Positions 1 to 9,438 of a stretch of DNA of 56,131 nt are shown piece by piece. The position numbers and the translations under genes are program-made. The DNA is taken from the NCBI GenBank assembly GCA_001839685.1, contig MLAK01000844.1:1-56131 (forward strand). Reading direction: 5' to 3'. This DNA is from Tritrichomonas foetus (taxonomy: Eukaryota > Parabasalia > Tritrichomonadida > Tritrichomonadidae). Within the stretch, counting starts at the first letter, position 1. Every line of letters begins with the position of its first letter. The notes below the pieces were generated by a model, which was given only the letters and a program-made list of their open reading frames with translations, ran no database searches and was not told where the DNA came from.

Positions 1-90
1 AGTGGTAGGACAAAGGTTTATGGGATGGTCCCACAAAATCTTTGGGGGACCATTTTGTAAACCGTTCATATAGGAGGAATTGTTTTCCAT
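1..90 (-). CDS. Possible 5' end of a gene running off the left edge
   Basis: On the minus strand an ATG at 90-88 opens a frame of 30 codons that stays open to the window edge. It begins MENNSSYMNGLQNG and continues with a Pro/Trp-containing stretch (PPKILWDHPIN). I recognise no domain in so short a piece. The alternative is that the region is non-coding: positions 15-63 can fold as a hairpin on the plus strand (see findings). Only sequence to the left of the window would decide. Confidence 0.3.
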   Translation of the reverse strand, partial: MENNSSYMNGLQNGPPKILWDHPINLCPTT

Positions 91-636
91 TTCTTATCTT
101 GTCTAGTTTTAGAGGCGCCAAAAGAGATCAAAAATTCTATCCACAGGTGTGATAAGATCAACTCACATGGAAATTGTTTGAAAAACACCAAAACGCCAAA
201 TTATGAACCCAAAAGCTATTTTCTAGAGAAAATTGGTTGTAAATTCATACAATAGATATTATATATTAATTTGTATCATTAAAAACAGAAAACATGAAGT
301 TGTATGCACACGCCAATGTAAAGCTTTTAGTAAGAAGATAATGATGTGTAAAGATGTTTATTTATAAGGAAAAAGCAATAAGCTGGTCTTAAGCTTTTGA
401 AACCTTGGTCGTAACAGAAATATACCTCATATATATATTTAGAAAACTGTTGTGGAAAAAAGATTATTTCATTCGATGATGCTTCCTCCTTTTTGAAAGC
501 CTGTTTCCTTCCAAAGAAGAATGAAAAAAAAAAGCACAAAATTCACGAGAGAAATATTTTAGCAAAAAACATCTTTATTATCTAATTAGCTTATCAACTC
601 TAATCATCGCCTTCTTCATCATTAGGATCTGATTTT
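91..636. other. Intergenic, left flank
   Basis: About 550 bases between the possible partial gene and the PITP gene. Plus-strand frame 1 is open for about 60 codons from 61 to 246, but it has no ATG-led coding shape and no recognisable family. The A+T-rich remainder (250-630) holds only short frames. Confidence 0.5.
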
Positions 637-1443
637 TCAATCACGGTCAAATTGCTCTTGCGAAAGCTCCTTCTGTATCCTTCCCTCAAACGAGAAAGCA
701 TCGTCTATTGACATTTTAACCCACTCCGGTGACCACTTCACCATTGCACGGTGAGAGTCTAAATAAACATGATAAAAAATAGTTTTTGTTACCAAATTTT
801 CTAATAGTGATTGAATCATCCTCCATTGAAAATGAAACTTCACAACTTTCACGATCATTGTCATTTCACCTGCATAGTTTTGTGTCCATTCGGGAATTTC
901 TTTATCATTCGACCTGTTGGAAGACGCAACGAGCTTTGAAATTCCAGCTTCTTCGCATTCAAAATCATGAAGATCGAATTCCTTCTTTTTTGAGGCTGGT
1001 CCATTCAAAATGTCCAAATAAAAAACTTCTCTTATTTTTGTGTCTTCTTCGCTCAATTTGAGAAGATTATCTGGAATCTCCATTCCATTCGTATATGTGA
1101 TGTGTCTCGTTTCAGCGTAAAGAATCATGTTGTCGCCCATTCCATCGCATGAGAAAGTTGTTAGAGTGTGTGGAAATGCGTTTCTGTTGTTTTCCGTAAT
1201 ATGCGCATATTTTTCTGGGATGGCCCAAGAAATCGATTTTGGGACCTGTTTCTTGCAATGAAGGACACGTTTAACGTAATGACCTGAATTTCCATCTTCT
1301 TCGAAGTCACTGCGTTCTAATATTTCAAATCCGTCGCCACCACCAGTTTCTTGCTTGGTTCGTTTGTTGACACTGTAAACAGAAGCGATTCTGCATTGAT
1401 TCCAGCGAAATGGAACAATAATTCGATATTCAACAATCCTCAT
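637..1443 (-). CDS. Phosphatidylinositol transfer protein, class I (PITP alpha/beta-like)
   Basis: A 268-residue START-like lipid carrier expected to move phosphatidylinositol and phosphatidylcholine between membranes in the cytosol. The N-terminus VEYRIIVPFRWNQCRIASVY matches the first strand and helix of class I PITPs. It is followed by the family signature ETGGGDGFEIL (about residues 31-41) and a SWAIPE segment equivalent to the conserved M-L-A-P-E region. The C-terminal helix has the W-V-K-M-S-I-D-D pattern (human W-V-D-L-T-M-D-D). The length is normal for single-domain PITPs (about 270), and no membrane-anchoring extension is present. The ATG at 1443 is the only sensible start and has an Inr-like TCATTTCC just upstream. 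The family is clear; lipid preference is inferred. Confidence 0.92.
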   Translation of the reverse strand: MRIVEYRIIVPFRWNQCRIASVYSVNKRTKQETGGGDGFEILERSDFEEDGNSGHYVKRVLHCKKQVPKSISWAIPEKYAHITENNRNAFPHTLTTFSCDGMGDNMILYAETRHITYTNGMEIPDNLLKLSEEDTKIREVFYLDILNGPASKKKEFDLHDFECEEAGISKLVASSNRSNDKEIPEWTQNYAGEMTMIVKVVKFHFQWRMIQSLLENLVTKTIFYHVYLDSHRAMVKWSPEWVKMSIDDAFSFEGRIQKELSQEQFDRD

Positions 1444-1452
1444 GAAACTGAG

Positions 1453-1460
1453 GGAAATGA
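1453..1460 (-). promoter_or_regulatory. Inr-like motif before the PITP gene
   Basis: Minus-strand TCATTTCC lies 10-17 bases before the ATG. In Trichomonas vaginalis the initiator is TCA(+1)Y(T/A) close to the start codon. Short A+T-rich motifs occur by chance, so this is only a candidate. Confidence 0.35.
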
Positions 1461-2001
1461 AGAAAGAAAAAAGGAACCGTCATTCAAAAAGTTTGCGCCA
1501 TTCAATTTTATTTTTTTGAAATTTCACCATTATTCGCCTAACAAGAGGCCAAATTATGTAATTATATTAAAACATGCTTATCTCTAACAATTAGAGAAAT
1601 AATATAAATCAAATTTCATGAAAACAATATACTATTTAATTATCATAAAAGATAGCAAGAAATTAAGATATAATTGTTGAAAATCCATTTTTTCTTGAAT
1701 ATCAAATTCGCTAAAAATTTAATTGGCTATATGGTCGATCAGTTAAAAGCATATGTGACCATATATAAACATAAATTAATGTCTTTCGTTTTTATCTATA
1801 AATATCTGTTAGATAAATATATAAATATAATTACAGGAATTAAGTATGATTAAAAATATTAAAACAATATTTTTTTTTTGATATTTTCACATGAAAATAA
1901 TGAGATAATTATGAATTTTTATTCGTTCACAAACATTGAAAACTGTTTCGGTTCATACTTTTTCAGAAGTGAAGTTGATTCGACCATTTATATATTGGAA
2001 A
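1461..2001. other. Intergenic between divergent PITP and PDI-like genes
   Basis: A very A+T-rich bidirectional upstream region. I see no RNA gene, repeat array or conserved ORF in it. Its right end carries an Inr-like TCATTA listed separately. Confidence 0.5.
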
Positions 2002-2007
2002 TCATTA
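2002..2007 (+). promoter_or_regulatory. Inr-like TCATTA before the PDI-like gene
   Basis: TCATTA ends 9 bases before the ATG at 2017. It matches the trichomonad initiator core, and its position supports 2017 rather than the upstream ATG at 1936 as the translation start. Confidence 0.38.
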
Positions 2008-2016
2008 AGAGGAATC

Positions 2017-3531
2017 ATGATTGCTCTCTTTTTCTGTCTTTACAGGGTTACAGAAGTTATCGGTATTCACAACAAACTCCCCAAGCTTGACAAAGAAACA
2101 CTTCCCAAATTCATTCGCTCGAACGAAGGGAAATCCGTCATTATTTTTTCAGATTTTCCAGAATATTGTCATTTCGTGAAATTTTCAATCGCTCGATTAA
2201 ATGACGAATACAAATTATATCTCAAAGATTCCAAACAAACCGATGAAACTGGAAGTAATTACGAAAAAATAATCAAATTTGCATTCGCTCCAGAATCAGA
2301 AGGAAAAGCCTTCAATTGTTCAGCTTTTCCTTGCCCAGTACCATTCGATAATGGCAGACAGGTTTCAGAGCTCCAACCTGCTCCCATCCAAGCATCGATA
2401 TTTTATTCATGGATCAAAAAATTTTTGAATCCAAGATATACTGAAATTCCAAATTCAGAAAGACTCAGAAACATTTTCAATCAGCTCGGCGGATTTTACG
2501 TGATCGGCGTAGATACACCAGATATTCCGTCCGATTTGCCTGAAAGCATGAATTATTATTCAGCTAGCTTAGAATTATTTGAAAATTTGAATATGACGAA
2601 TATTTCAAAGGGTGTGTACGTTTATCGTGCAGCCGATAGAACGTTAAATGAAGTCATTAACGGAAACTACGAGGAATTATCAGAAACAAACTTAGTTTCA
2701 TTTAACGATGTTGATTTTTCAAAGAAAAAGTTTGTTGCTGGATTTTGGTTCAATGAAACTGATCCAAAGACTTGTGAATATGAAATTAAGATAATGAGTG
2801 AATTGTCTAAAGATTTTGGAAATGATTTTTATTTCGCACCGCTTGGCAATGAAGTTATTTACTCTAATAAGTTGCATTTCCAACCAACACCACTCTTCAT
2901 GGTTCTTTCCAAGAATGATCAAAGTGAAATCGATCCTCAAACCGGATTATTGAAAAAATTGGATCATTGGACACTCGGTGGAGAAGAATCACATAATAAA
3001 GACAAATTAAGTGAATTTTTGTCTAAAATCAAATCTGGAGAACTTCCGTATAAACCACTCAGCAACCGTAATGAAACTGATCCACGATCACTCAGTTTCA
3101 ACGATTTTAATGATGCTGTTCAACAAGATATGGACGTTATTGTTATAGTTGCACGCGATTTCAAACGCTTTGTTGATATTGTTTCTACAGTTGATGTAGT
3201 TGTTGACCATCTTAATGCATCAGATCAAATAACATATTATCATATCAATTTTACAATGAATGATGTCCCAGATTCTCTCAATCCAAGCCCTGATGCAACA
3301 TTCTATATATTCCCAAAGGGAAATAAGGAGAAACCAGTTCCATATTATCTCACGCGATTGATGTTTTTCGATGTGTTGAATTTTGTAACAAGAAACGCAG
3401 GTAACAAATATGATGTTCCTCGATTCTACTTGAAAGAGAAAGACGACCTTATCAAACTTGTAAAGAATCGTCTTCTCCCGCCAGATTTCGATAATTCAAC
3501 TTCTATCACCAACACTACACAAGGAAACTAA
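2017..3531 (+). CDS. PDI-like ER protein without CxxC active sites
   Basis: A 504-residue secretory-pathway protein resembling a protein disulfide isomerase with a-b-b'-a' thioredoxin folds. The last domain follows the PDI a' pattern: LSFNDFNDAV, then an I-V-I-V-A strand, then the ATFYIFPKGNKEKPVPY segment closely like the PDI P-T-[FL]-K-[FY]-F-P-x-G strand. The active-site helix start, CGHC in true PDIs, reads ARDFKRF here, and no CxxC is found in the N-terminal domain. It is therefore probably a non-catalytic chaperone or adaptor. I chose Met 2017 because it gives a hydrophobic signal sequence (MIALFFCLYRVTEVIG) and follows an Inr-like motif; a frame start at 1936 would add a non-signal leader. 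Several N-glycosylation sequons are present (for example NMT, NET, NAS, NFT). No KDEL-type tail is visible; it ends TNTTQGN. Confidence 0.65.
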   Translation: MIALFFCLYRVTEVIGIHNKLPKLDKETLPKFIRSNEGKSVIIFSDFPEYCHFVKFSIARLNDEYKLYLKDSKQTDETGSNYEKIIKFAFAPESEGKAFNCSAFPCPVPFDNGRQVSELQPAPIQASIFYSWIKKFLNPRYTEIPNSERLRNIFNQLGGFYVIGVDTPDIPSDLPESMNYYSASLELFENLNMTNISKGVYVYRAADRTLNEVINGNYEELSETNLVSFNDVDFSKKKFVAGFWFNETDPKTCEYEIKIMSELSKDFGNDFYFAPLGNEVIYSNKLHFQPTPLFMVLSKNDQSEIDPQTGLLKKLDHWTLGGEESHNKDKLSEFLSKIKSGELPYKPLSNRNETDPRSLSFNDFNDAVQQDMDVIVIVARDFKRFVDIVSTVDVVVDHLNASDQITYYHINFTMNDVPDSLNPSPDATFYIFPKGNKEKPVPYYLTRLMFFDVLNFVTRNAGNKYDVPRFYLKEKDDLIKLVKNRLLPPDFDNSTSITNTTQGN

Positions 3532-3982
3532 GAAAACAACCGAGAGCTTCAAATTTATTTTCATGATTGCCATGATTTTCTTTGTTTTTTTGTCGTTTTA
3601 ATAACAAAATTATAATTTTATCTCAACAAAGCTTTATTTTTTTAGATAATAATAATAAAAATACCTGTATAATCAGTCTAATTGTTTATTATTATTGATT
3701 TATGATTATTGTTTAGACCAAACTGAGCATGTTTAAACAATTAAAAATATTCTGTACACATAAATAACAATATTTCCCAAACCCGAAAGTACTTTTTAAC
3801 ATCTCAAAGCGAAGCTAGTTTTGGGTGCTATCAGAACAATTTTATTTCCAAAAAAGATGAAAAAACTTTTCATTGTAATTCAAGGAACAAAGCTGCTCAT
3901 GAAACTTAAAAACTTATTTTGTAATGTCATGAATGAGAATAATGCCATTCTGCTGCGATTCAACTTTTTCTATATCTTCAGA
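3532..3982. other. Intergenic
   Basis: A+T-rich spacer between two codirectional genes. An open stretch from 3821 merges in frame into the BTB gene, but its composition (MKKLFIVIQGTKLL) looks fortuitous. I take Met 3983 as the start of the next gene. Nothing else is seen. Confidence 0.45.
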
Positions 3983-5877
3983 ATGACATTAGTCGTAAAT
4001 CAGATAATTACCAATAATGATCCTTCATTCCAAAAAAATGAAGATGATAACCAACATGAAAAAGAGAATGAAACCATAAATGTGAGAAAAAGTGATGGTG
4101 AAGTTCAATATGAAATATCAATTCCAAAAATCCTAGGAGGAGACGATAATTTATATGATTTCACAATTATTTATAATGGGGCATCAATAAAAACAAATAA
4201 GTTAATATTATTATCCAAATGTAAATATTTTTCAAAAATTCCAAATTTATTGATGCTGAATGAAATTTGCCTTTCTGAAAACAGATTTTCAACAGAAATC
4301 TTTCAAAATTAATCGACTCAATTATCACAGATAGAATTGAATTTTCATCACAAAATTTATTCCAATATTTAGACTTAAGTCATCAATTTGAATATTATAC
4401 TTTATATTTCAAATTAATAAATCACCTCACTCAATATCAACACATCAATTCAATCATAGAAGATATTCATAGTAAAAATTCAACAAGTGATAGTAAAAGC
4501 AGCAAAGGAGTTAACATTCAACTAAATATTGTTGGTGAAGATGAGGGAAGCGATATCATGACGCATTCACATAACATAAAAGAAGAAATCTTAAGTACAC
4601 ATTTGGATGCACGTCTTTCATGTAATTTGTTCTCACAATTAGATTTTGATGTATTATATAGGATTCTTTCATCGCCGGAACGGATTATTAATAATCATTC
4701 CCAATTATTTCGCTTTGTTATGAATCTCTTTAATCGTAAAAATGAAAAAAAAGAAGAGAATAATACATTTGCTTTTGCATCTGTTTTGGATTATGAACGA
4801 ATGAAAGAAGAAGAAATTTTAGAATTACTTTCACATTCATTATTCAATCCAGATTACCAACCAAGTCATTCAGAAATATTAATCAATAAATTGATTATTT
4901 TAAATAAAACTCAAAATAAAAGTTCACAGGCACAAATCAATGAATTATATTTAAAAATTGCTGAACAACAAGCATCTTCGGTAAAAATGATTCAAGAACT
5001 TCAAACTATGAATGATGAATTAATAAAATCAAATCAAGATCTTCAACAACAACTTTTTAGACAAATTAATGAACATAAACAAATTATCACCATACTTGAA
5101 TCTACTATTTTAACCAATGTAAACCAAAAAATAGAAGACAATCAAGAAAAATTAAAAAAATCATATAGTACAAAATTTGAAAATATTGAAAAAACAATTG
5201 GAGATCAAAATATTCAACTCACAAATGTGAATAGTAAAATTAACAATAGCATGATAGAATTAAGCAAAGAAATCAAAAATTATTCACAAAATCAAAATAA
5301 TAAAATAAATGATAACCATGATAAAATCATGAAACAGTTTGATGAATTGCAAAACAAAGTAAAGGAAGTTAGTTCACGAGTTTTATTAAAATTGAGTTAC
5401 TCTCCATCTTTTCCACTTGATGGCATTATTACACATTTAAGATCTTTTCAAGGGAAAGTCCCTTATTTACATGGTGTATCAATCGAAGGAATTTCATCAA
5501 ATGTATTAGATAAAAATAATGCAGAGTACAGTATGTCCAAAAATGAACCTAACTCTTCCTTCTGTATTGTCTTTCATGAACCTCATCAAATATCGTTAAG
5601 CAGCTACACAATAAGGACATCAAATTTCGATAATCCTTATTATATAAGATCATGGATTGTAGAAGGATCTAATGATCAAAAAACATGGAAAGAGCTTGAT
5701 AAACATCAAAATGACTTAGTCCTCAAAACTCGCCTGCAAATTGTGAATTTTCCTGTTCATGAATCAGAACCAAAAGGATATTTTCGGTTCATTCGCCTTC
5801 GGACAACTGGTCTTAATTCACATAACTCCAATGAAATTGATATTTGTAACATTGAACTATTTGGAAAGTACTTTTAA
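3983..5877 (+). CDS. BTB-like / coiled-coil / F5/8 type C (discoidin-like) protein, frameshifted
   Basis: The gene is read in two frames: 3983-4312, then about 4280-5877. The first part contains a BTB-like beginning, YDFTIIYNGASIKTNKLILL. The second continues FQYLDLSHQFEYY and a BACK-like helical region, then a coiled coil (about 4890-5390). It ends in a complete F5/8 type C-like domain (about 5395-5870: GIITHLRSF, SYTIRTSNF, RSWIVEGSNDQKTWKELD, YFRFIRLRTTGLN). The two parts join smoothly if one A is added to the AAAA run near 4305, giving F-Q-K-L-I-D-S across the junction. This order is typical of a large trichomonad BTB/F5-8C family. No signal peptide is present, so the protein is probably cytosolic despite the discoidin-like domain. 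The break is either a base-calling error or a recent inactivation; the rest is intact. Confidence 0.7.
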
Positions 5878-6104
5878 TGTTAATATTAGTCAACATGATA
5901 TAATGCAACATATATTATAAACAATTTAGCAAAAAAGATTTTTATAACTAAAAATAAAACATTTTCCGTATATATAACTAATCATGTTAACATACACATT
6001 CAAATAATGCAAGTATATAAGTACAATCATCTGCTTAGTTAACATCAATAGCATTAATTAATTGAAACAGGCACAAAGTAACATATTAAAGTGAAACATA
6101 AAAG
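5878..6104. other. Convergent 3' spacer
   Basis: 227 bases between the BTB/F5-8C gene and the kinase gene. A+T-rich, with no feature beyond likely 3' UTRs. Confidence 0.5.
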
Positions 6105-7717
6105 TCAAATATTTTCTCTCCTTCTGTAACACTTGACTTTTGATCCCAAGCCAATGAAAAGTCTTCCAGTTTCTAAAGTTTTTGATTGGGACCTGGGCGT
6201 AATCGATATCTTCCTCATTTTTTCTCCTTCATACTTCCATCGAAGAATATTCACATCAGCAATCATTTCCTTATCACTTTTCTCAATTCTCAGATTTACA
6301 ACATCATTTGTAAAACCTATAGAGTTTAATTTCGCCATCACACGACGATTGATTTGTTCGTTGTTAATTCTATTTGTTGCATCAGCAAGTTGCATTTCAG
6401 CAATAATGTCATCATATTGAAGCCATTCATGCATTTTGATTTTCTCCATAGTTATCCTTCTAGCTGGATTCTTCTCCAACATTTGGGAAATCAAATCTGA
6501 GAGTAGAGGATCCATCCCTTTGGGAATTCTCACTGGATCATTGATGATTTTTTTGCAAACAGCCTGAACATTTGTGTCAGCAAAAGGGAGGTTCCCTCCT
6601 GATGCCATTGCATAAAGGACAACACCCATACTCCAAATATCTGTTGATGCATTATATTCTTGCTTCAATAATATTTCAGGTGATGCATAACCCGGTGATC
6701 CGCAACGTGTATTAGTCATTGAATCTTCAAGAGTTGAAAATCCAAAATCCGCAATTTTTATTTTATTATATCGATCAATCAAAATATTTTGTGGTTTGAT
6801 GTCACGATGGATGATGTGTTTAACATTATGAAGGTAATCTATTGCTGTAACTATTTGAACAAATAAACGACGAATAAAATCATTATATTGAAAGTTTGCA
6901 TTATTTGTGGAATGAATATTATTCGGGATATTGATTGATGGCAAATTCAAATTTGGATTATTCATAATATTTGAATTATTATTTGGTATATCATTTGAGC
7001 TATTATTTGAATTGCTATTTGGTCCGGCATTTGAGTTTGTTGGATTGACGTTTGTATTTGAAGAAGGTGAGTTATAAATGCTTGGAAAGTTACCACTTCC
7101 ATATTTTGTAATTCTCGGTATATTTGAATAATTATAATTTGAATAGGTATTATTTGGGTTTGAATGATTGGAAATATTTTGGTTGTTTCCATTTGGTGAT
7201 GTATTTCCATGAGAATTCGGTGATCCATTATTATTTGTATTAGTTTCAGATGGGTTTGATGAGAAGAAAGGAATATTGGAGTGGTTTGCTGTATTTTTGT
7301 TTGGAGTTTCATATTTTGGATCATTTTTTGAATCAACTTTTGGTGAGTTTGATTCGAGGCTTGATCGTCGAATTCCTAAGTCACTTTTTATATATACGTT
7401 CAAAGCACCATTTACAGCATATTCCATGATCAGCGCAATTTTTTCTTCACTTTCGATCACATCAAATAGTTTGATGATATTTGGATGCTCACACGACTTG
7501 AGAATACTGATTTCACGACGAACGTTACTGAGTTGTTTTTCATTGAGATTGTTTTTATCAATCAGCTTGATGGCACGAGAATGTTGAGTTGGGTGTGTTC
7601 TGCCATATAAACATCACTGGTTCTTCCAGACCCAAGGAAATGCTTGAGAATGTATTTATCCATTAAGGTGATGAAATGATGAGAACGGAATGGATTTTGC
7701 CTTGTATTTGAGCCCAT
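6105..7717 (-). CDS. Serine/threonine protein kinase (CAMK/SNF1-like) with Asn-rich insert, frameshifted
   Basis: The N-terminus (ATG 7717, or internal ATG 7663 giving MDKYILKHFLGSGRTSDVYM) carries the glycine-rich loop. Just after AEHT the frame shifts at about 7590-7600, and the remaining frame supplies the AIK lysine (AIKLIDKNN), helix C (RREISILKSCEHPNI) and the rest. Numbered from the Met at 7460, the HRDIKPQN catalytic loop is at 218-225, DFG at 238-240 and the SPGYASPE activation segment at 255-262. All catalytic residues are present. Between the hinge (LIMEYAVNGAL) and helix E (FIRRLFVQIVTAIDYLH) lies a roughly 160-residue Asn/Pro/Ser-rich insert. After the kinase domain a UBA-like or AMPK-type stretch (SIGFTNDVVNLRI) follows; I infer this weakly. 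One extra C in the CCC run would restore a single frame. Confidence 0.82.
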
Positions 7718-9438
7718 TTTTTGTATGGTTTATGTGATCTGATTTGCAAACTTGTAACCACTTTTTGAATTACATCATTTCAATGTTTGAAAAAAAAAAA
7801 ATTGATCGTATAGAATTCTTTGAATAAGAATTATTTTAAATAGATTTTTTTATGCAGGAAATTGAATAATTGAGATGATAATTCAATTATCATATAAAAG
7901 TAATTAAATTGTGAAAAATATTTTATATTATACACAAAAAGAAATGAACCGTTTAAAAATTTATCGAAAATTAATCATTATTATTTCCACTAGGGACACT
8001 TAAATATAACATTTTCATCCAAAATCAAACTACAATAAAATATTTTATACCTTCAAGATTGAATACTTCACAATTAGCTTTTTCTTAATTTCGCATTGAT
8101 ATAGGGCATTGAAAAAAATCATCAAACATTAATTTTTCTAAAAATCATATTCGTCTGGTTATTTCGGTTAAAATTATATTTACAGATTGGGTTTTTTGGC
8201 TTCCATTTAAGATATAAGAATCATATCTAATTTTTAGTTTGTGTCTTCTAATTGTCTTTTCATATGTATGAATCAGGTGAAAAAATTCTGGAGAAAGATT
8301 TGAATTATCTGAATAATCAATTCATTTTTTGAAAGATAAGCCATAACAATTATGAAAAGCGCCATTGGTGAAATAAAGTCTTGAAAATGTTCATCATTTC
8401 AATCTATAAAAAACAACATCAAATATCCATTCTTTTATTCAAGATTGATAAGTTTATTATTAATTTATTATGGATCTGAAATTTAATTTTTTCCGATGTC
8501 GTAATCAAAATAAGAAATTGTGAGGACACTTTTGAGATAAATTGAATACCTTTTTCAAATTTTGCCCGGATTCAGGTTTTTGTCTATGTGATGAAGAAAA
8601 TGAAAATATCTCAAAATCATTTCAAGTGTATCTGTTATTTTATTCGATGAAAAAATATTCTCTGATTTTAGTCAAAAAAAATTTTACTATTCACATTCCA
8701 ATCGTTGCAATGATGGATTTTTTCGATTGAATTTGATCTGAACGCTTTCTTAAAACCATTAGTTGAAGCATTCATAACCAAAAAAACGGAAATAAAGTTC
8801 ATTATAAAATTATAACCATGAATAGATTTGATTATATGAAAAGCTCAGTACTCCAATTCTTGATTCATTTCTACATCCGTGAATCATATACCTATAATGG
8901 TAAAAGAAATATAGATAACAATTTAATTTTTCGGTTCAATATTTTATTAAAAACTTTCTTTTTATTGATTAAATTTATGTTGTAAGTTGTTTTAATGTCA
9001 GATTTACATTGAATAGCCTCATATTTTTATTTTTGATGACAATTTCATGATCTTATCAGAAAATGTGAATTTAATGATGATAAAGTCATGTTCATAGATA
9101 TAAATATGATTTATAATATGTCCTTGATATGATACATTAATTAATTAATCACTATGACTAAAAATATACAATTACAATTACAATTAATTAGCAACGAAAT
9201 GTGATGGAATTCCCTATCCCAGATTTATCATATTCACCTTTCATCAGGAATATACTGCCATTAATAAATATTAAGACTAATCTCAAAAATCTTCATTATT
9301 CTAGATTAATGTATTGACAGTTTATTTGGCCATAAATTCACAAAATATTGTTATAAAGTATTGAAATATTTTATTTAGATTTTCATATCATCTCAAACGT
9401 CAAAATCTGTACGTTTATTCATTTTTCCAAAAAATAAT
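7718..9438. other. Long intergenic region between divergent genes
   Basis: About 1.7 kb, strongly A+T-rich, between the kinase and the CFAP410-like gene. The longest frame (8542-8730) has low-complexity Phe/Lys composition and no family resemblance. Near the right end TTCATTTTTCC precedes the next ATG. Nothing else is supported. Confidence 0.5.
9419..9426 (+). promoter_or_regulatory. Inr-like TCATTTTT before the CFAP410-like gene
   Basis: TCATTTTT ends 12 bases before the ATG at 9439, in the position expected of a trichomonad initiator. Motif-only evidence. Confidence 0.38.

Noticed and set aside
327..539. Short minus-strand frame with Phe/Lys-rich sequence
   Set aside because: Low-complexity composition of A+T-rich DNA, no family pattern.
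1936..2016. Upstream ATG as start of the PDI-like gene
   Set aside because: It adds a leader without signal-peptide character and would place the hydrophobic signal internally; TCATTA at 2002 lies within this leader.
2030..2060. Possible 3' splice site (tttctgtctttacag) in the PDI-like gene
   Set aside because: No trichomonad-type 5' site or ACTAAC branch/acceptor motif accompanies it, and the frame is open and signal-like across it.
4295..4312. Programmed -1 frameshifting in the BTB gene
   Set aside because: No slippery heptamer or downstream structure is visible; one missing A in a homopolymer explains it more simply. Kept as an alternative in the findings.
8542..8730. 62-codon frame in the long intergenic region
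   Set aside because: Phe/Ser/Lys-rich and isolated, no recognisable motif, not preceded by a convincing initiator.
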